Assembly (NCBI GenBank): GCA_018242505.1
Contig: JAFEBU010000010.1
Coordinates: forward strand, 42,780 to 106,779
Source of the DNA: Pseudomonadota bacterium
GTDB lineage: Bacteria; Pseudomonadota; Alphaproteobacteria; Reyranellales; Reyranellaceae
Reading direction: 5' to 3'
DNA length: 64,000 nucleotides
The notes beneath the pieces were generated by a model. It worked only from the letters and a program-made list of their open reading frames with translations. It was not told the DNA's origin and did no database searches. This document shows, piece by piece, positions 7,532 to 15,321 of the stretch. Position 1 is the first letter of the stretch. Every line of letters starts with the position of its first letter. The translations under genes and the position numbers were made by a program.

Positions 7532-7561
7532 TGAAGACGGGTCTGGCCATGATGAAGACGG
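7520..7561. repeat. Perfect 21-bp tandem duplication across the argC stop
   Basis: GTCTGGCCATGATGAAGACGG occurs twice in a row (7520-7540 and 7541-7561) without mismatch. The argC TGA (7529-7531) is inside the first copy. A second, 16-bp tandem pair (GGCAGCTATTCAAMSA type) follows at 7569-7600. Confidence 0.9.
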
Positions 7562-7664
7562 GCCGCAGGGCAGCTATTCAACCAGGCAGCTATTCAAAGA
7601 GCAACCGGCGCTGGAAGCCCCGCTTTAGATCGACCATCGATTCCGATTCTCCGCGCTGCCGATG

Positions 7665-8684
7665 TCAGCCGAGCTGGAACAGCCCCAGCCCGGCTCGCAC
7701 CTCGTCGAGCGTCGCCTGGGTGACGGCACGTGCCTGTCGCGTGCCTTCGCGCAAAAGATCGAGCACGTCCTGGGAATTACGTGCCAGCGCCGCGCGACGC
7801 TCGCGGACAGGGGCGAGCAGATCTTTCAGCACCCTTTCGAGGCGCCGCTTCACCGTCATGTCTCCCAGCCCGCCACGGCGATAGTGTGCCTTCAGTTCGG
7901 CGACGGCGGATTCGTCCTCGTCGAACGCATCGAGATAGGTGAACACCACATTGCCCTCCACCGTTCCGGGGTCGCTGGTGCGCAGGTGGCCCGGATCGGT
8001 GTACATGCGGTGCACGGCGTCGCGAATCTCGTCGGGCGAGGCCGAGAGCAGGATCGCGTTGCCCTGCGACTTGCTCATCTTCGCCTTGCCGTCGATGCCG
8101 GGCAGCCGGCCGACGCGCGGGATCAGGGCCGCGGCTTCGACCAGCACGTCGCGGCCGATCTGGTTGTTGATGCGGCGCACGATCTCGTTGGTCTGTTCGA
8201 TCAGCGGCGCCTGGTCCTCGCCGACCGGCACGACGGTCGCCTTGAAGGCGGTGATGTCGGCGGCTTGGGCCACGGGATAGCAGAGGAAGCCGGCGGGGAT
8301 GTCGCGGCCGAAGCCGCGGGCGCGGATCTCGTCCTTGATCGTCGGGTTGCGCTCGAGACGCGCGACAGTCACGTAGTTCAGATAGAGCACGGTGAGTTCG
8401 GCCAATGCCGGCAGGCCGGACTGCACGCAGATCGTCGTCTTCTGCGGATCGATTCCGACGGCGAGATAGTCCAGCGCGACCTCCAGCACGTTGCGGCGCA
8501 CCTTCTCCGGATCGTGCGCGTTGTCGGTCAGCGCCTGGGTGTCGGCGAGGAGCAGGAACTGCCGGTGGGTGTCCTGCAGCTTCACCCGGTTCTTCAGGGA
8601 TCCGACATAATGGCCGAGATGCAACGGGCCGGTGGTGCGATCGCCAGTCAGGATGATCGGCTTGTCTGGTGAAAGGTCGAACAT
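7665..8684 (-). CDS. trpS: Tryptophanyl-tRNA synthetase, class II-type TrpRS variant
   Basis: 339 residues from the ATG at 8684; longer in-frame extensions have no support. Class Ic aminoacyl-tRNA synthetase charging tRNA-Trp. The HIGH-like motif is PLHLGHYVG (residues 20-28) and the KMSKS loop is KMSKSQGN (202-209). The N terminus, [19 protein letters not shown], has the GDR-TG-LHLGH form of the second TrpRS group (TrpRS II of Deinococcus, Clostridium and actinomycetes) rather than the SGIQPTG form of common proteobacterial TrpS. Whether another trpS exists in the genome cannot be seen. No Trp-rich leader was noted. Confidence 0.94.
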   Translation of the reverse strand: MFDLSPDKPIILTGDRTTGPLHLGHYVGSLKNRVKLQDTHRQFLLLADTQALTDNAHDPEKVRRNVLEVALDYLAVGIDPQKTTICVQSGLPALAELTVLYLNYVTVARLERNPTIKDEIRARGFGRDIPAGFLCYPVAQAADITAFKATVVPVGEDQAPLIEQTNEIVRRINNQIGRDVLVEAAALIPRVGRLPGIDGKAKMSKSQGNAILLSASPDEIRDAVHRMYTDPGHLRTSDPGTVEGNVVFTYLDAFDEDESAVAELKAHYRRGGLGDMTVKRRLERVLKDLLAPVRERRAALARNSQDVLDLLREGTRQARAVTQATLDEVRAGLGLFQLG

Positions 8685-8841
8685 GGGGCTTCTCCGAATT
8701 GGAGCCGCCGCGAACCGAAAAGCTGTCGTTGAAGGACATTGCCGGCCGGAGCACGGCGGCAACGTCTGGACATGGATATGACGACGCGCCGCTCCTAGAA
8801 GGAGCGCCACCAAAAGAGCCTGTCGAGGATCATCGCGTCGA

Positions 8842-9255
8842 TCATGGGCCCGCTGGATGCCACGCCGGCGCGTCGTCTGCAAGCGCTTCGAGTCGACTCG
8901 AGCTCACGAGGTTGGCATCGCGTGCCAGTCGCCACCGACCGTCGGACTCCTTGCGCAGGAGGGTCAAGGTATAGCCCGACCGGCGTATTGGAGTGCCGCC
9001 CGGCGTCGTCGTCGTCATGTCGATGCGATTGCGGATGAAGGCCCAGTCGCCGAGAAGCTTCAGTTCCACGATCTCGCTGTTGCCGTCCATTGTCATGCCA
9101 GCCGTGCCTTGCGACGCGGCAGCGAACACCTCCTTGCCGAACGGCTCGCAGCCCGCAACCGTGAAGACCACGTCCTCCGTCATCAGGTCCAGCACGGTGG
9201 CGGTGTCGCCACGCTTGGTGGCCTCGATCCAGGTGTCGACGACCTGCCCCTTCAT
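8842..9255 (-). CDS. SnoaL/NTF2-like protein (SgcJ/EcaC type)
   Basis: 137 residues with the NTF2-like cone-fold pattern: [20 protein letters not shown] at the start, [17 protein letters not shown], then [17 protein letters not shown] and [20 protein letters not shown] near the end. Members include small cyclases and isomerases and many of unknown function; no substrate can be named. An overlapping ATG in another frame ([10 protein letters not shown], from 9264) resembles the usual family N terminus, so the start region may carry a one-base error. It sits between trpS and a flavin monooxygenase, all on the minus strand but not tightly spaced. Confidence 0.75.
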   Translation of the reverse strand: MKGQVVDTWIEATKRGDTATVLDLMTEDVVFTVAGCEPFGKEVFAAASQGTAGMTMDGNSEIVELKLLGDWAFIRNRIDMTTTTPGGTPIRRSGYTLTLLRKESDGRWRLARDANLVSSSRLEALADDAPAWHPAGP

Positions 9256-9280
9256 CGTCCGTCATCGTGACGCGCGCCCA

Positions 9281-10597
9281 TCACTCCTGGTTCAGATGAT
9301 CGCGTTGGGTCTTGCCGGAATAGGAACGGCGAAAGCGGCCGCGGCGTTGCAGCTCGGGCACGACCAGGTCGACGAACTCCTCGATGGCCCCGGGCGAATA
9401 GATCGGCGAGAGCATGAAGCCGTCGCCGCCGACGGTGTCGAAGAAGGCCTCGAGCTGGTCGGCGATATCGGTGGGCGTTCCCACCATCTGCGGCAGGCCG
9501 ACGCTCTGGCCATGGTTCCGCGCCACCTGCTCCAGAGTCAGCAGCTCGCCGGTCATGGTGCGGTAGCGCGTCTGCATGCGCTGCAGCTTGGGCTCGGTGC
9601 GATGCGCCATGATCGTGTCGAGCGGCAAGGTCGAGAGATCGAAATCGAGATGACCCGACAGGATCGTGAGCCCGCCCTCCAACGGCACCAGCGCGTTGTG
9701 CTCGGCCTGCTTGTCCTCGGCCTCGGCGCGCGAGGCGCCGATGATCGGCTGTACGCCGAACAGCATCTTGCAGGCGCTCGCCGGCCGACCGGCCGCGACG
9801 GTGGCGCGCTTGATGTCGTCATAGAGCTCCTTCGCGCCCTTAAGGTTGGGCTGGATCGCAAACACCGCATCGGCGTAGCGCGCGGCGAAGTCGCGACCCT
9901 TGCCCGACGTGCCGGCCTGGAGGATCGCCGGGCCGTTCTGCGGCGAGCGCACGACATTGAGCGGCCCGCGCGACTTGAAATAGCGGCCCTCGTGCTCGAT
10001 GCGACGCACCTTCGCCGGATCAGCGAAGATCCCGGCGGCGCGGTCCATCACCACGGCGTCCTCGTCCCAGCTCTCCCACAGCCTGCGGCAGACCTGGATG
10101 AACTCGTGGGCGCGGTCGTAGCGGTCGTCGGCGGGCTTGTACGCCTCGCCGTAGTTGGCGGCCTGGTTGTGATTGAGGGACGTGACGACATTCCACGCCG
10201 CCCGGCCGCGCGTCAGATGGTCGAGCGTCGCCCACAGGCGTGCGGCATGGAATGGGTGCTGATGGCTCACCGAATAGGTGGCGCCGAGCCCGATGCGCTC
10301 GGTCACCGCGGCCATGAAGGAGAGGAGGGGGATCGGATCGTGCTCGGGCACCTGCGTGGCGTTGCGCAGCGCCGGCCCCAGCGAGCCCGTGTAGGTGTCT
10401 GAGATGTAGTTGAGGTCGGCGAAGAACACCATGTCGAACAGGCCGCGCTCGCAGGTGCGCGCGATGTGCTGGTAGAGCTCGGGCCGCGTCCAGTCGAAGC
10501 CGGCCGCGACGGTGCGCGGATGCCGCCACATGGCGAGGCTGTGATAGGTCGGGCTGTGACACAGGAATTGCGCCAGGTGCATCATCGCCTTGCGCAT
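9281..10597 (-). CDS. LLM-class flavin-dependent monooxygenase (NtaA/SnaA/DszA family)
   Basis: 438 residues from the ATG at 10597, preceded by GAAGGAGG. Bacterial-luciferase-like TIM barrel of the two-component FMNH2-dependent group: MVFFADLNYISDTY, ATYSVSHQHPFHAARLWATL, GRAAWNVVTSLNHNQAANYG and LQAGTSGKGRDFAARYADAV are hallmark segments. Family members cleave nitrilotriacetate, organosulfur or methyl ketones, with reduced flavin from a partner reductase. No reductase gene is adjacent, so the substrate is undetermined. Confidence 0.92.
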   Translation of the reverse strand: MRKAMMHLAQFLCHSPTYHSLAMWRHPRTVAAGFDWTRPELYQHIARTCERGLFDMVFFADLNYISDTYTGSLGPALRNATQVPEHDPIPLLSFMAAVTERIGLGATYSVSHQHPFHAARLWATLDHLTRGRAAWNVVTSLNHNQAANYGEAYKPADDRYDRAHEFIQVCRRLWESWDEDAVVMDRAAGIFADPAKVRRIEHEGRYFKSRGPLNVVRSPQNGPAILQAGTSGKGRDFAARYADAVFAIQPNLKGAKELYDDIKRATVAAGRPASACKMLFGVQPIIGASRAEAEDKQAEHNALVPLEGGLTILSGHLDFDLSTLPLDTIMAHRTEPKLQRMQTRYRTMTGELLTLEQVARNHGQSVGLPQMVGTPTDIADQLEAFFDTVGGDGFMLSPIYSPGAIEEFVDLVVPELQRRGRFRRSYSGKTQRDHLNQE

Positions 10598-10651
10598 GGT
10601 GGCCTCCTTCCGTCCGAGGCCGCGATCATGCCGCCCCGACCCGGTGGCTGC

Positions 10652-10684
10652 CAAACAAAACAGGCGGACCTCGCGGTCCGCCTG
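10652..10684 (-). terminator. Terminator of the 41-residue small ORF
   Basis: On the minus strand a ten-pair stem CAGGCGGACC / GGTCCGCCTG with loop GCGA is followed by TTTTGTTT. It lies 28 bases after the stop codon of the small ORF at 10712-10837, which supports that ORF as a separate transcription unit. Confidence 0.85.
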
Positions 10685-10711
10685 TGCTGTCACATGCCTT
10701 GCATCGCAATG

Positions 10712-10837
10712 TTACATCGAGGTCACGACGTTGCCGAGGACGTTGGAGAAGGTCGTGCCGAGCGTGGTCATCGCGGTTGCAGTCGCGACGGCAATCAATG
10801 CGCGATCAACGTATGTACGCGATGACGGTTCTGCCAT
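10712..10837 (-). CDS. 41-residue Flp-pilin-like small protein
   Basis: ATG at 10837, eight bases after a GAGG, and TAA at 10714, giving 41 residues. The N terminus is polar (MAEPSSRTYVDR), followed by a hydrophobic helix ALIAVATATAMTTLGTTFSN and a tail VLGNVVTSM. The IAV..A.TTLGT..S pattern resembles the helix of Flp/Fap type IVb pilins, but the processing site (GATAIEYGLI) is missing, so pilin function is not claimed. A strong terminator follows at 10684-10652. An Ala/Thr-rich single-helix membrane peptide is the safe description. Confidence 0.6.
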   Translation of the reverse strand: MAEPSSRTYVDRALIAVATATAMTTLGTTFSNVLGNVVTSM

Positions 10838-10940
10838 CCGGATCCCTCGGCAAACGGCGAGAACGAGAAATGGAGGACATGGAAGAATCCTCGAAATATC
10901 GATTGCCTATCGAAAAGCCTTGTTCGCCCTTCTGGAGGGT

Positions 10941-11089
10941 GCGCCGAAGCGGAATGGAAGAACGTGCGTAGCAGCGGAGTGAAAGAACATGTGCAAAAGC
11001 AGAGTGAAAGAGCGTGCGCCGAAGTGGAGCGAAAAACGCGCGTCGAAGCAGAGTGGAAGAACGTGCGCTGAAGCGGAGTGAAGGAAATT
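10941..11089. repeat. Six tandem copies of a 25-bp repeat
   Basis: Unit about GCGCCGAAGCGGAGTGAAAG AACGT, six adjacent copies with several substitutions each (10941, 10966, 10991, 11016, 11041, 11065). There are no unique spacers, so this is not a CRISPR. The copies are more diverged than the short duplications elsewhere, implying an older expansion. Confidence 0.85.
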
Positions 11090-11166
11090 GACTCTGCGAC
11101 GGGACTATCAAAGCGAACGGGCCCAAGCGAACATGCCCAAGCGAACAGCGATCCTCTCACGATTGT

Positions 11167-11204
11167 ATGAGGGCGTTACGCGTGCATGAGGGCGTTACGC
11201 GCTT
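11167..11204. repeat. 19-bp tandem pair
   Basis: ATGAGGGCGTTACGCGTGC followed at once by ATGAGGGCGTTACGCGCTT, intergenic, 70 bases before the riboswitch. Confidence 0.85.
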
Positions 11205-11274
11205 CATAACCAGTGTATCCGGATGGCGGCCCGGTGCGCATTTTGACCGATGGCGGCAACTCGGCTAGCTTGGC

Positions 11275-11358
11275 CGCAACGATGGGGATGGGGTCCCCCG
11301 ACAACCGCCGCAGAGGCTGATGACTCCTACCGGACGCAGGAACGCGGTAGGAGGCTGC
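11275..11358 (+). ncRNA. Fluoride (crcB-type) riboswitch with Shine-Dalgarno-sequestering platform
   Basis: The segment at 11278-11331 matches the fluoride aptamer block by block: GGGGATGGGG, then TCCCCC, AACCGCC (11303-11309), a short loop, AGGCTGATGA and CTCCTACC (11324-11331). It heads a crcB operon, the classic context. The last aptamer strand CTCCTACCG can instead pair with CGGTAGGAG at 11345-11353, which covers the only Shine-Dalgarno (GGAGG, 11350-11354). Fluoride binding would hold CTCCTACC in the aptamer and free the ribosome site, a translational ON switch. The alternative pairing is my reading and needs folding or probing. Confidence 0.92.
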
Positions 11359-11403
11359 ATGACAAGATTTCGCCGAATGTCTGTCGCGACGGTCGCTTTG
11401 TAG
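11359..11403 (+). CDS. 14-residue leader ORF between riboswitch and crcB
   Basis: ATG at 11359, four bases after GTAGGAGG; it reads MTRFRRMSVATVAL and stops at TAG 11401-11403. The crcB ATG begins at 11405, one base after this stop, and has no Shine-Dalgarno of its own. The leader's ribosome site is the one masked by the riboswitch platform. The simplest reading is that ribosomes load at the leader and re-initiate at crcB (translational coupling). The peptide shows no obvious function. Confidence 0.6.
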   Translation: MTRFRRMSVATVAL

Positions 11404-11404
11404 C

Positions 11405-11821
11405 ATGCACTCGTTGTCGGAGTGGCTGGCCGGCGGTCTGCTCGTGGCGCTGGGCGCGACGCTTGGTACGCCCGCGCGCTTCTTCATTTCCGGGCTGGTG
11501 GCGCAGTGGCTGGGCGAGGTTTTCCCCTGGGGCACGCTTGTCGTGAACGCGACAGGATGCTTCGTCATGGGGCTGGTCGGCTGGATCGCCGCGGCACGCG
11601 GCTTTGCCGGCGGCTCGGCCTTCTGGCTGCTTGCGGGGGTCGGGTTTCTCGGCAGCTACACGACGGTTTCGTCCTTCGCATTGCAGACGCGGGCGCTGAT
11701 GCGCGACGGCGAGGGGCGGCTGGCCCTGGGATATGTCGCCCTGTCGCTGATTCTTTGCCTGGGTGCGGTGGCTCTTGGCTTCGAGCTTGGGCGCGTGCTG
11801 TTTTTCGGAGTCGCGCGATGA
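11405..11821 (+). CDS. crcB: Fluoride exporter CrcB/Fluc, first subunit
   Basis: 138 residues, four predicted membrane helices. Fluc signatures: GTPARFF near 21-27, the NATGCF pore motif (Asn49) and LGSYTTVSSF (82-91), the Phe-box/TM3 break. Fluc channels are dual-topology dimers that let fluoride leave the cell. It is preceded by a fluoride riboswitch and a leader ORF, and overlaps the next crcB gene by ATGA, so the pair probably forms an antiparallel heterodimer, as in other genomes with two adjacent crcB genes. Confidence 0.96.
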   Translation: MHSLSEWLAGGLLVALGATLGTPARFFISGLVAQWLGEVFPWGTLVVNATGCFVMGLVGWIAAARGFAGGSAFWLLAGVGFLGSYTTVSSFALQTRALMRDGEGRLALGYVALSLILCLGAVALGFELGRVLFFGVAR

Positions 11822-12231
11822 CGCGCTGGATCGCGATCAGCAGCGGCCTCGCGCTCTATGCCGCCGTGATCGTCGGCGGCGTTCTGGGCAGCCTGATGCG
11901 TTGGATCGTGGCGCTCCTGCTGCCGCCGACGCTGGCCGGCCTGCCCTGGCCCACCTTGTTCGCCAACGTGACCGGCTGCTTTGTCATCGGCTTCTTCGCC
12001 ACGCTCACCGCGCCCGACGGCCGGCTGTTCGTTGGCCCGCGCACGCGGCAGTTCGTCATGACCGGCCTCTGCGGCGGCTACACGACCTTCTCGAGTTTCA
12101 GCCTCGAGACCTTCCATTTCCTCTCCCGGGGCGACCTTCGCCTTGCCGCTGCCTATGTTATCGTTTCGCTCATCGCTTGGTTCGCGGCCGTCTGGCTGGG
12201 CGATGCGTTGGCCGAACGCCTCAACCGCTAA
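11818..12231 (+). CDS. crcB: Fluoride exporter CrcB/Fluc, second subunit
   Basis: 137 residues, starting with an ATG that overlaps the stop of the first crcB (ATGA). Same family: GGVLGSLMRW, NVTGCF (Asn50) and GGYTTFSSFSLE. Charge distribution at the ends differs from the first subunit (TRW start, ERLNR end), as expected for opposite membrane orientation of paired subunits, though orientation was not computed. It is followed 12 bases later by a DUF190 gene. Confidence 0.96.
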   Translation: MTRWIAISSGLALYAAVIVGGVLGSLMRWIVALLLPPTLAGLPWPTLFANVTGCFVIGFFATLTAPDGRLFVGPRTRQFVMTGLCGGYTTFSSFSLETFHFLSRGDLRLAAAYVIVSLIAWFAAVWLGDALAERLNR

Positions 12232-12243
12232 CGGAGCCTCTCC

Positions 12244-12591
12244 ATGCAAGTCCCCAGGCAAGCGCAGTTGCTGCGCATCTTCATCGGCGAGGACGATCGC
12301 CAGGACGGCAAGCCGCTTTACGAGGCGATCGTCCTGAAGGCGCGCGAGACGCATATCGCCGGTGCCACCGTGCTGCGCGGCGGCCTGGGCTTCGGCCATT
12401 CGAGTCATTTGCACAGCTCCAAGATCCTGCGCCTCTCCGGCGATCTGCCGCTGATCGTGGAGATCGTCGACAGCCCGGAGAAGATCGCGGCCTTCCTTCC
12501 CGTGCTCGACGGCATGATGAGCGCAAGCAGCGGCCTGGTGACGCTGGAAAACGTCCAGGTCCTGCAATACGGCACCGAGCCGGCGAGCTAG
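12244..12591 (+). CDS. DUF190 (PII-like fold) protein of the fluoride operon
   Basis: 115 residues. Full DUF190 domain: AQLLRIFIGEDDRQDGKPLY, ETHIAGATVLRGGLGFG, SSKILRLSGDLPLIVEIVDS and MMSASSGLVTLENVQVL. The family adopts a PII-like trimer fold and is recurrently linked to crcB; a regulatory or fluoride-response role is suspected but not established. Co-transcribed with the crcB pair (12-base gap). Confidence 0.93.
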   Translation: MQVPRQAQLLRIFIGEDDRQDGKPLYEAIVLKARETHIAGATVLRGGLGFGHSSHLHSSKILRLSGDLPLIVEIVDSPEKIAAFLPVLDGMMSASSGLVTLENVQVLQYGTEPAS

Positions 12592-12602
12592 TCCCCCGAC
12601 CT

Positions 12603-12701
12603 TCAGGCGGCCTTGACCTGCGGCGGCGGGGCGACCATCTCTGCTGCGTCGGCGATGAGGGAATGAGGCTTCGAGAATGCAAGGACTGCGACGTGGCGCA
12701 T
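12603..12701 (-). CDS. Candidate 32-residue small ORF antisense to the CusF-like gene start
   Basis: On the minus strand GAGGAG lies six bases before an ATG at 12701. The frame reads MRHVAVLAFSKPHSLIADAA, then EMVAPPPQVKAA and TGA at 12603. The strong Shine-Dalgarno and clean frame are the only support; no homologue is recognised. Its 5' end overlaps the likely start of the CusF-like gene by nine bases in antisense. It could be chance or the tail of a lost gene. Confidence 0.3.
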   Translation of the reverse strand: MRHVAVLAFSKPHSLIADAAEMVAPPPQVKAA

Positions 12702-13061
12702 AGCATTCTCCTCAAATCCCTGGCTGTCATCCTCGCGCTTGCACTGCCGTTATCGGTGCTGCCGGCGCCGTCCTCGCTGGCGGCCGGACCTGACGACGAG
12801 GTCGATGACATGCCGGCCGCCTTGGCGCCGCAAGGCGGGCCGCTCACCTCGGGAAGGATCGTGGCGATCGACCGCACGGCGCACCAGGTCGAGATCGAGC
12901 ACGCGCCGATCAAGGAGTTCTACATGCAGGCCATGACGATGATCTTCAAGGTCGCCGATCCGAGCCTGCTCTACGGCCTGACGCCCGGCGACAAGATCCG
13001 TTTCCGCCTCGAGCGCAGCGGCCGCAGCTACGTCATCACCCGCATCGAGCACAGCAATTGA
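12693..13061 (+). CDS. CusF-like periplasmic copper-binding protein
   Basis: 122 residues from the GTG at 12693 (AAGGA eight bases upstream), which gives a clean signal peptide (MAHSILLKSLAVILALALPL, cleaved near LAAG); an ATG at 12663 would add a charged decapeptide. The mature part is a single CusF-type OB domain: SGRIVAIDRTAHQVEIEHAP, MQAMTMIFKVADP, GLTPGDKIRFRLE. His70 and the MTM pair (Met81, Met83) correspond to CusF Cu(I) ligands. The Trp that stacks on copper in E. coli CusF is replaced by Tyr/Met (FYMQAM). No CusCBA is adjacent. It may serve CopAB 10 kb away. Confidence 0.85.
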   Translation: MAHSILLKSLAVILALALPLSVLPAPSSLAAGPDDEVDDMPAALAPQGGPLTSGRIVAIDRTAHQVEIEHAPIKEFYMQAMTMIFKVADPSLLYGLTPGDKIRFRLERSGRSYVITRIEHSN

Positions 13062-13145
13062 GGATCACGGGAGCGGTGTATGCTCCCATGAAAAACGGCG
13101 GTCCTTGAAAAGGCCGGCCGCTTCGTTTGACCCGGGGTTGCTTTG

Positions 13146-14393
<1,248 letters not shown>

Positions 14394-14482
14394 CTACTGG
14401 CGCCGCCCCGCGACCGCAAGGCGGGAAGGGGGATAAGGGACGATTTCTCGTAGGCCCGTGCCGTACCGGCCCTAGGGTCGGT

Positions 14483-15148
14483 TCACGCTTTCTGCGGATG
14501 GATCGTCTCGCCGCGGGCCAGCATGGCGACGAACTTCTCGATCCGCGCCGCGCGCGTCTTTTCCGTCTTCGTGTGGTGGATGCGGTAGAGGATGGCGTAC
14601 CGGTTGGCGCCGTTCAGGGTCGCGAAGAACGCCTTGGCCTTGGGTTCGGCATCGAGCGCTTTCCTGAGGTCGTCTGGGACGTCGGCCTTGCTCTGGGAGG
14701 CGTAGGCGGCGTCCCACCGGCCGTCCGCCTTCGCGCGATCGATCTCGGCCTGTCCGGCAGGCTTCATCCTTCCCGCCGCGACCAGGCGAAGCGCCGTTTC
14801 GCGGTTGATCTGCGACCATCGGCTCTTCGGTCCGCGCGGCGTGAAGCGGACCAGCCAGAAGGCGTCGTCGAACCTGTCGAGCTGGCCATCGATCCAACCA
14901 AAGCACAGCGCGGCTTCGATGGCGTCCGTCTTGGCGACCGTGGGTTTGCGGTTGGTCTTCTTCCCCTCGATCGTGCAATGCACGGCGTCGCGGGTTTTGG
15001 CGACTGCGGGTTTGCGGTTGGTCTTCTTCGCAAGCTTCAACCACACGCCGGGTGAACTGGCGCCGTGGACCGCCAGCCATTTCTCCCAGGCTGTCCGATC
15101 GGCGACCGTTTGGATCGGCAGTCCCTTGTGCTCGGCCATCTTCACCAT
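14483..15148 (-). CDS. YdeI/OmpD-associated family protein with internal duplication
   Basis: 221 residues. The YdeI pattern is present: HKGLPIQTVADRTAWEKWLA, SPGVWLKLAKK, ALCFGWIDGQLDRFDDAFWL, FTPRGPKSRWSQINRETALR, and a C-terminal DUF1905/YdeI tail. Near residues 40-75 there are two direct repeats, KKTNRKPAVAKT and KKTNRKPTVAKT, separated by RDAVHCTIEG; family members have a single short linker there. The DNA repeat is about 30 bp (14934-14963 and 14998-15029). Members are linked to polymyxin or bacteriocin tolerance; the molecular role is unknown. The first of three possible ATGs was used. Confidence 0.85.
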   Translation of the reverse strand: MVKMAEHKGLPIQTVADRTAWEKWLAVHGASSPGVWLKLAKKTNRKPAVAKTRDAVHCTIEGKKTNRKPTVAKTDAIEAALCFGWIDGQLDRFDDAFWLVRFTPRGPKSRWSQINRETALRLVAAGRMKPAGQAEIDRAKADGRWDAAYASQSKADVPDDLRKALDAEPKAKAFFATLNGANRYAILYRIHHTKTEKTRAARIEKFVAMLARGETIHPQKA

Positions 15149-15149
15149 T

Positions 15150-15270
15150 TCACCATTGTCATCCTGAGCATAGCGCAGGATCCAGCATCCGCTCCGAAGA
15201 CGTTTTGTGAGACGTTTTGTGGCGCGCGCGAGGCCCTTCGCCGCGCTCGGGACGACAGAAAGGGACTAGG
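15150..15270. repeat. Dispersed palindrome, family A
   Basis: TTGTCATCCTGAGCATAGCG near 15157 and the inverted partner CCTTCGCCGCGCTCGGGACGACA near 15233-15258 flank a short core. Intergenic between the YdeI-like gene and poxB. Confidence 0.65.
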
Positions 15271-15321
15271 GAGGCAGACCCATCTGGTTCCATAGTGAAC
15301 CATTCCTTATAGGAGGGCGAG

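Larger units (their letters stand above)
10838..11274. other. Gene-free stretch with 25-bp tandem repeat array
   Basis: A 437-base spacer between the small ORF and the fluoride riboswitch. It holds the 25-bp array at 10941-11089 and a 19-bp tandem pair at 11167-11204. Open frames on the minus strand across the array are by-products of the repeat, since 25 is not a multiple of three and the three frames all read similarly. Confidence 0.7.

Noticed and set aside
8842..9264. Frameshift at the start of the SnoaL-like gene
   Set aside because: The overlapping MTDDE start in another frame is suggestive, but the annotated frame has its own ATG and a complete domain, so no break is needed.
11176..11568. 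Minus-strand ORF across the fluoride riboswitch and crcB start
   Set aside because: Antisense to the riboswitch and crcB; no ribosome site and no family pattern.
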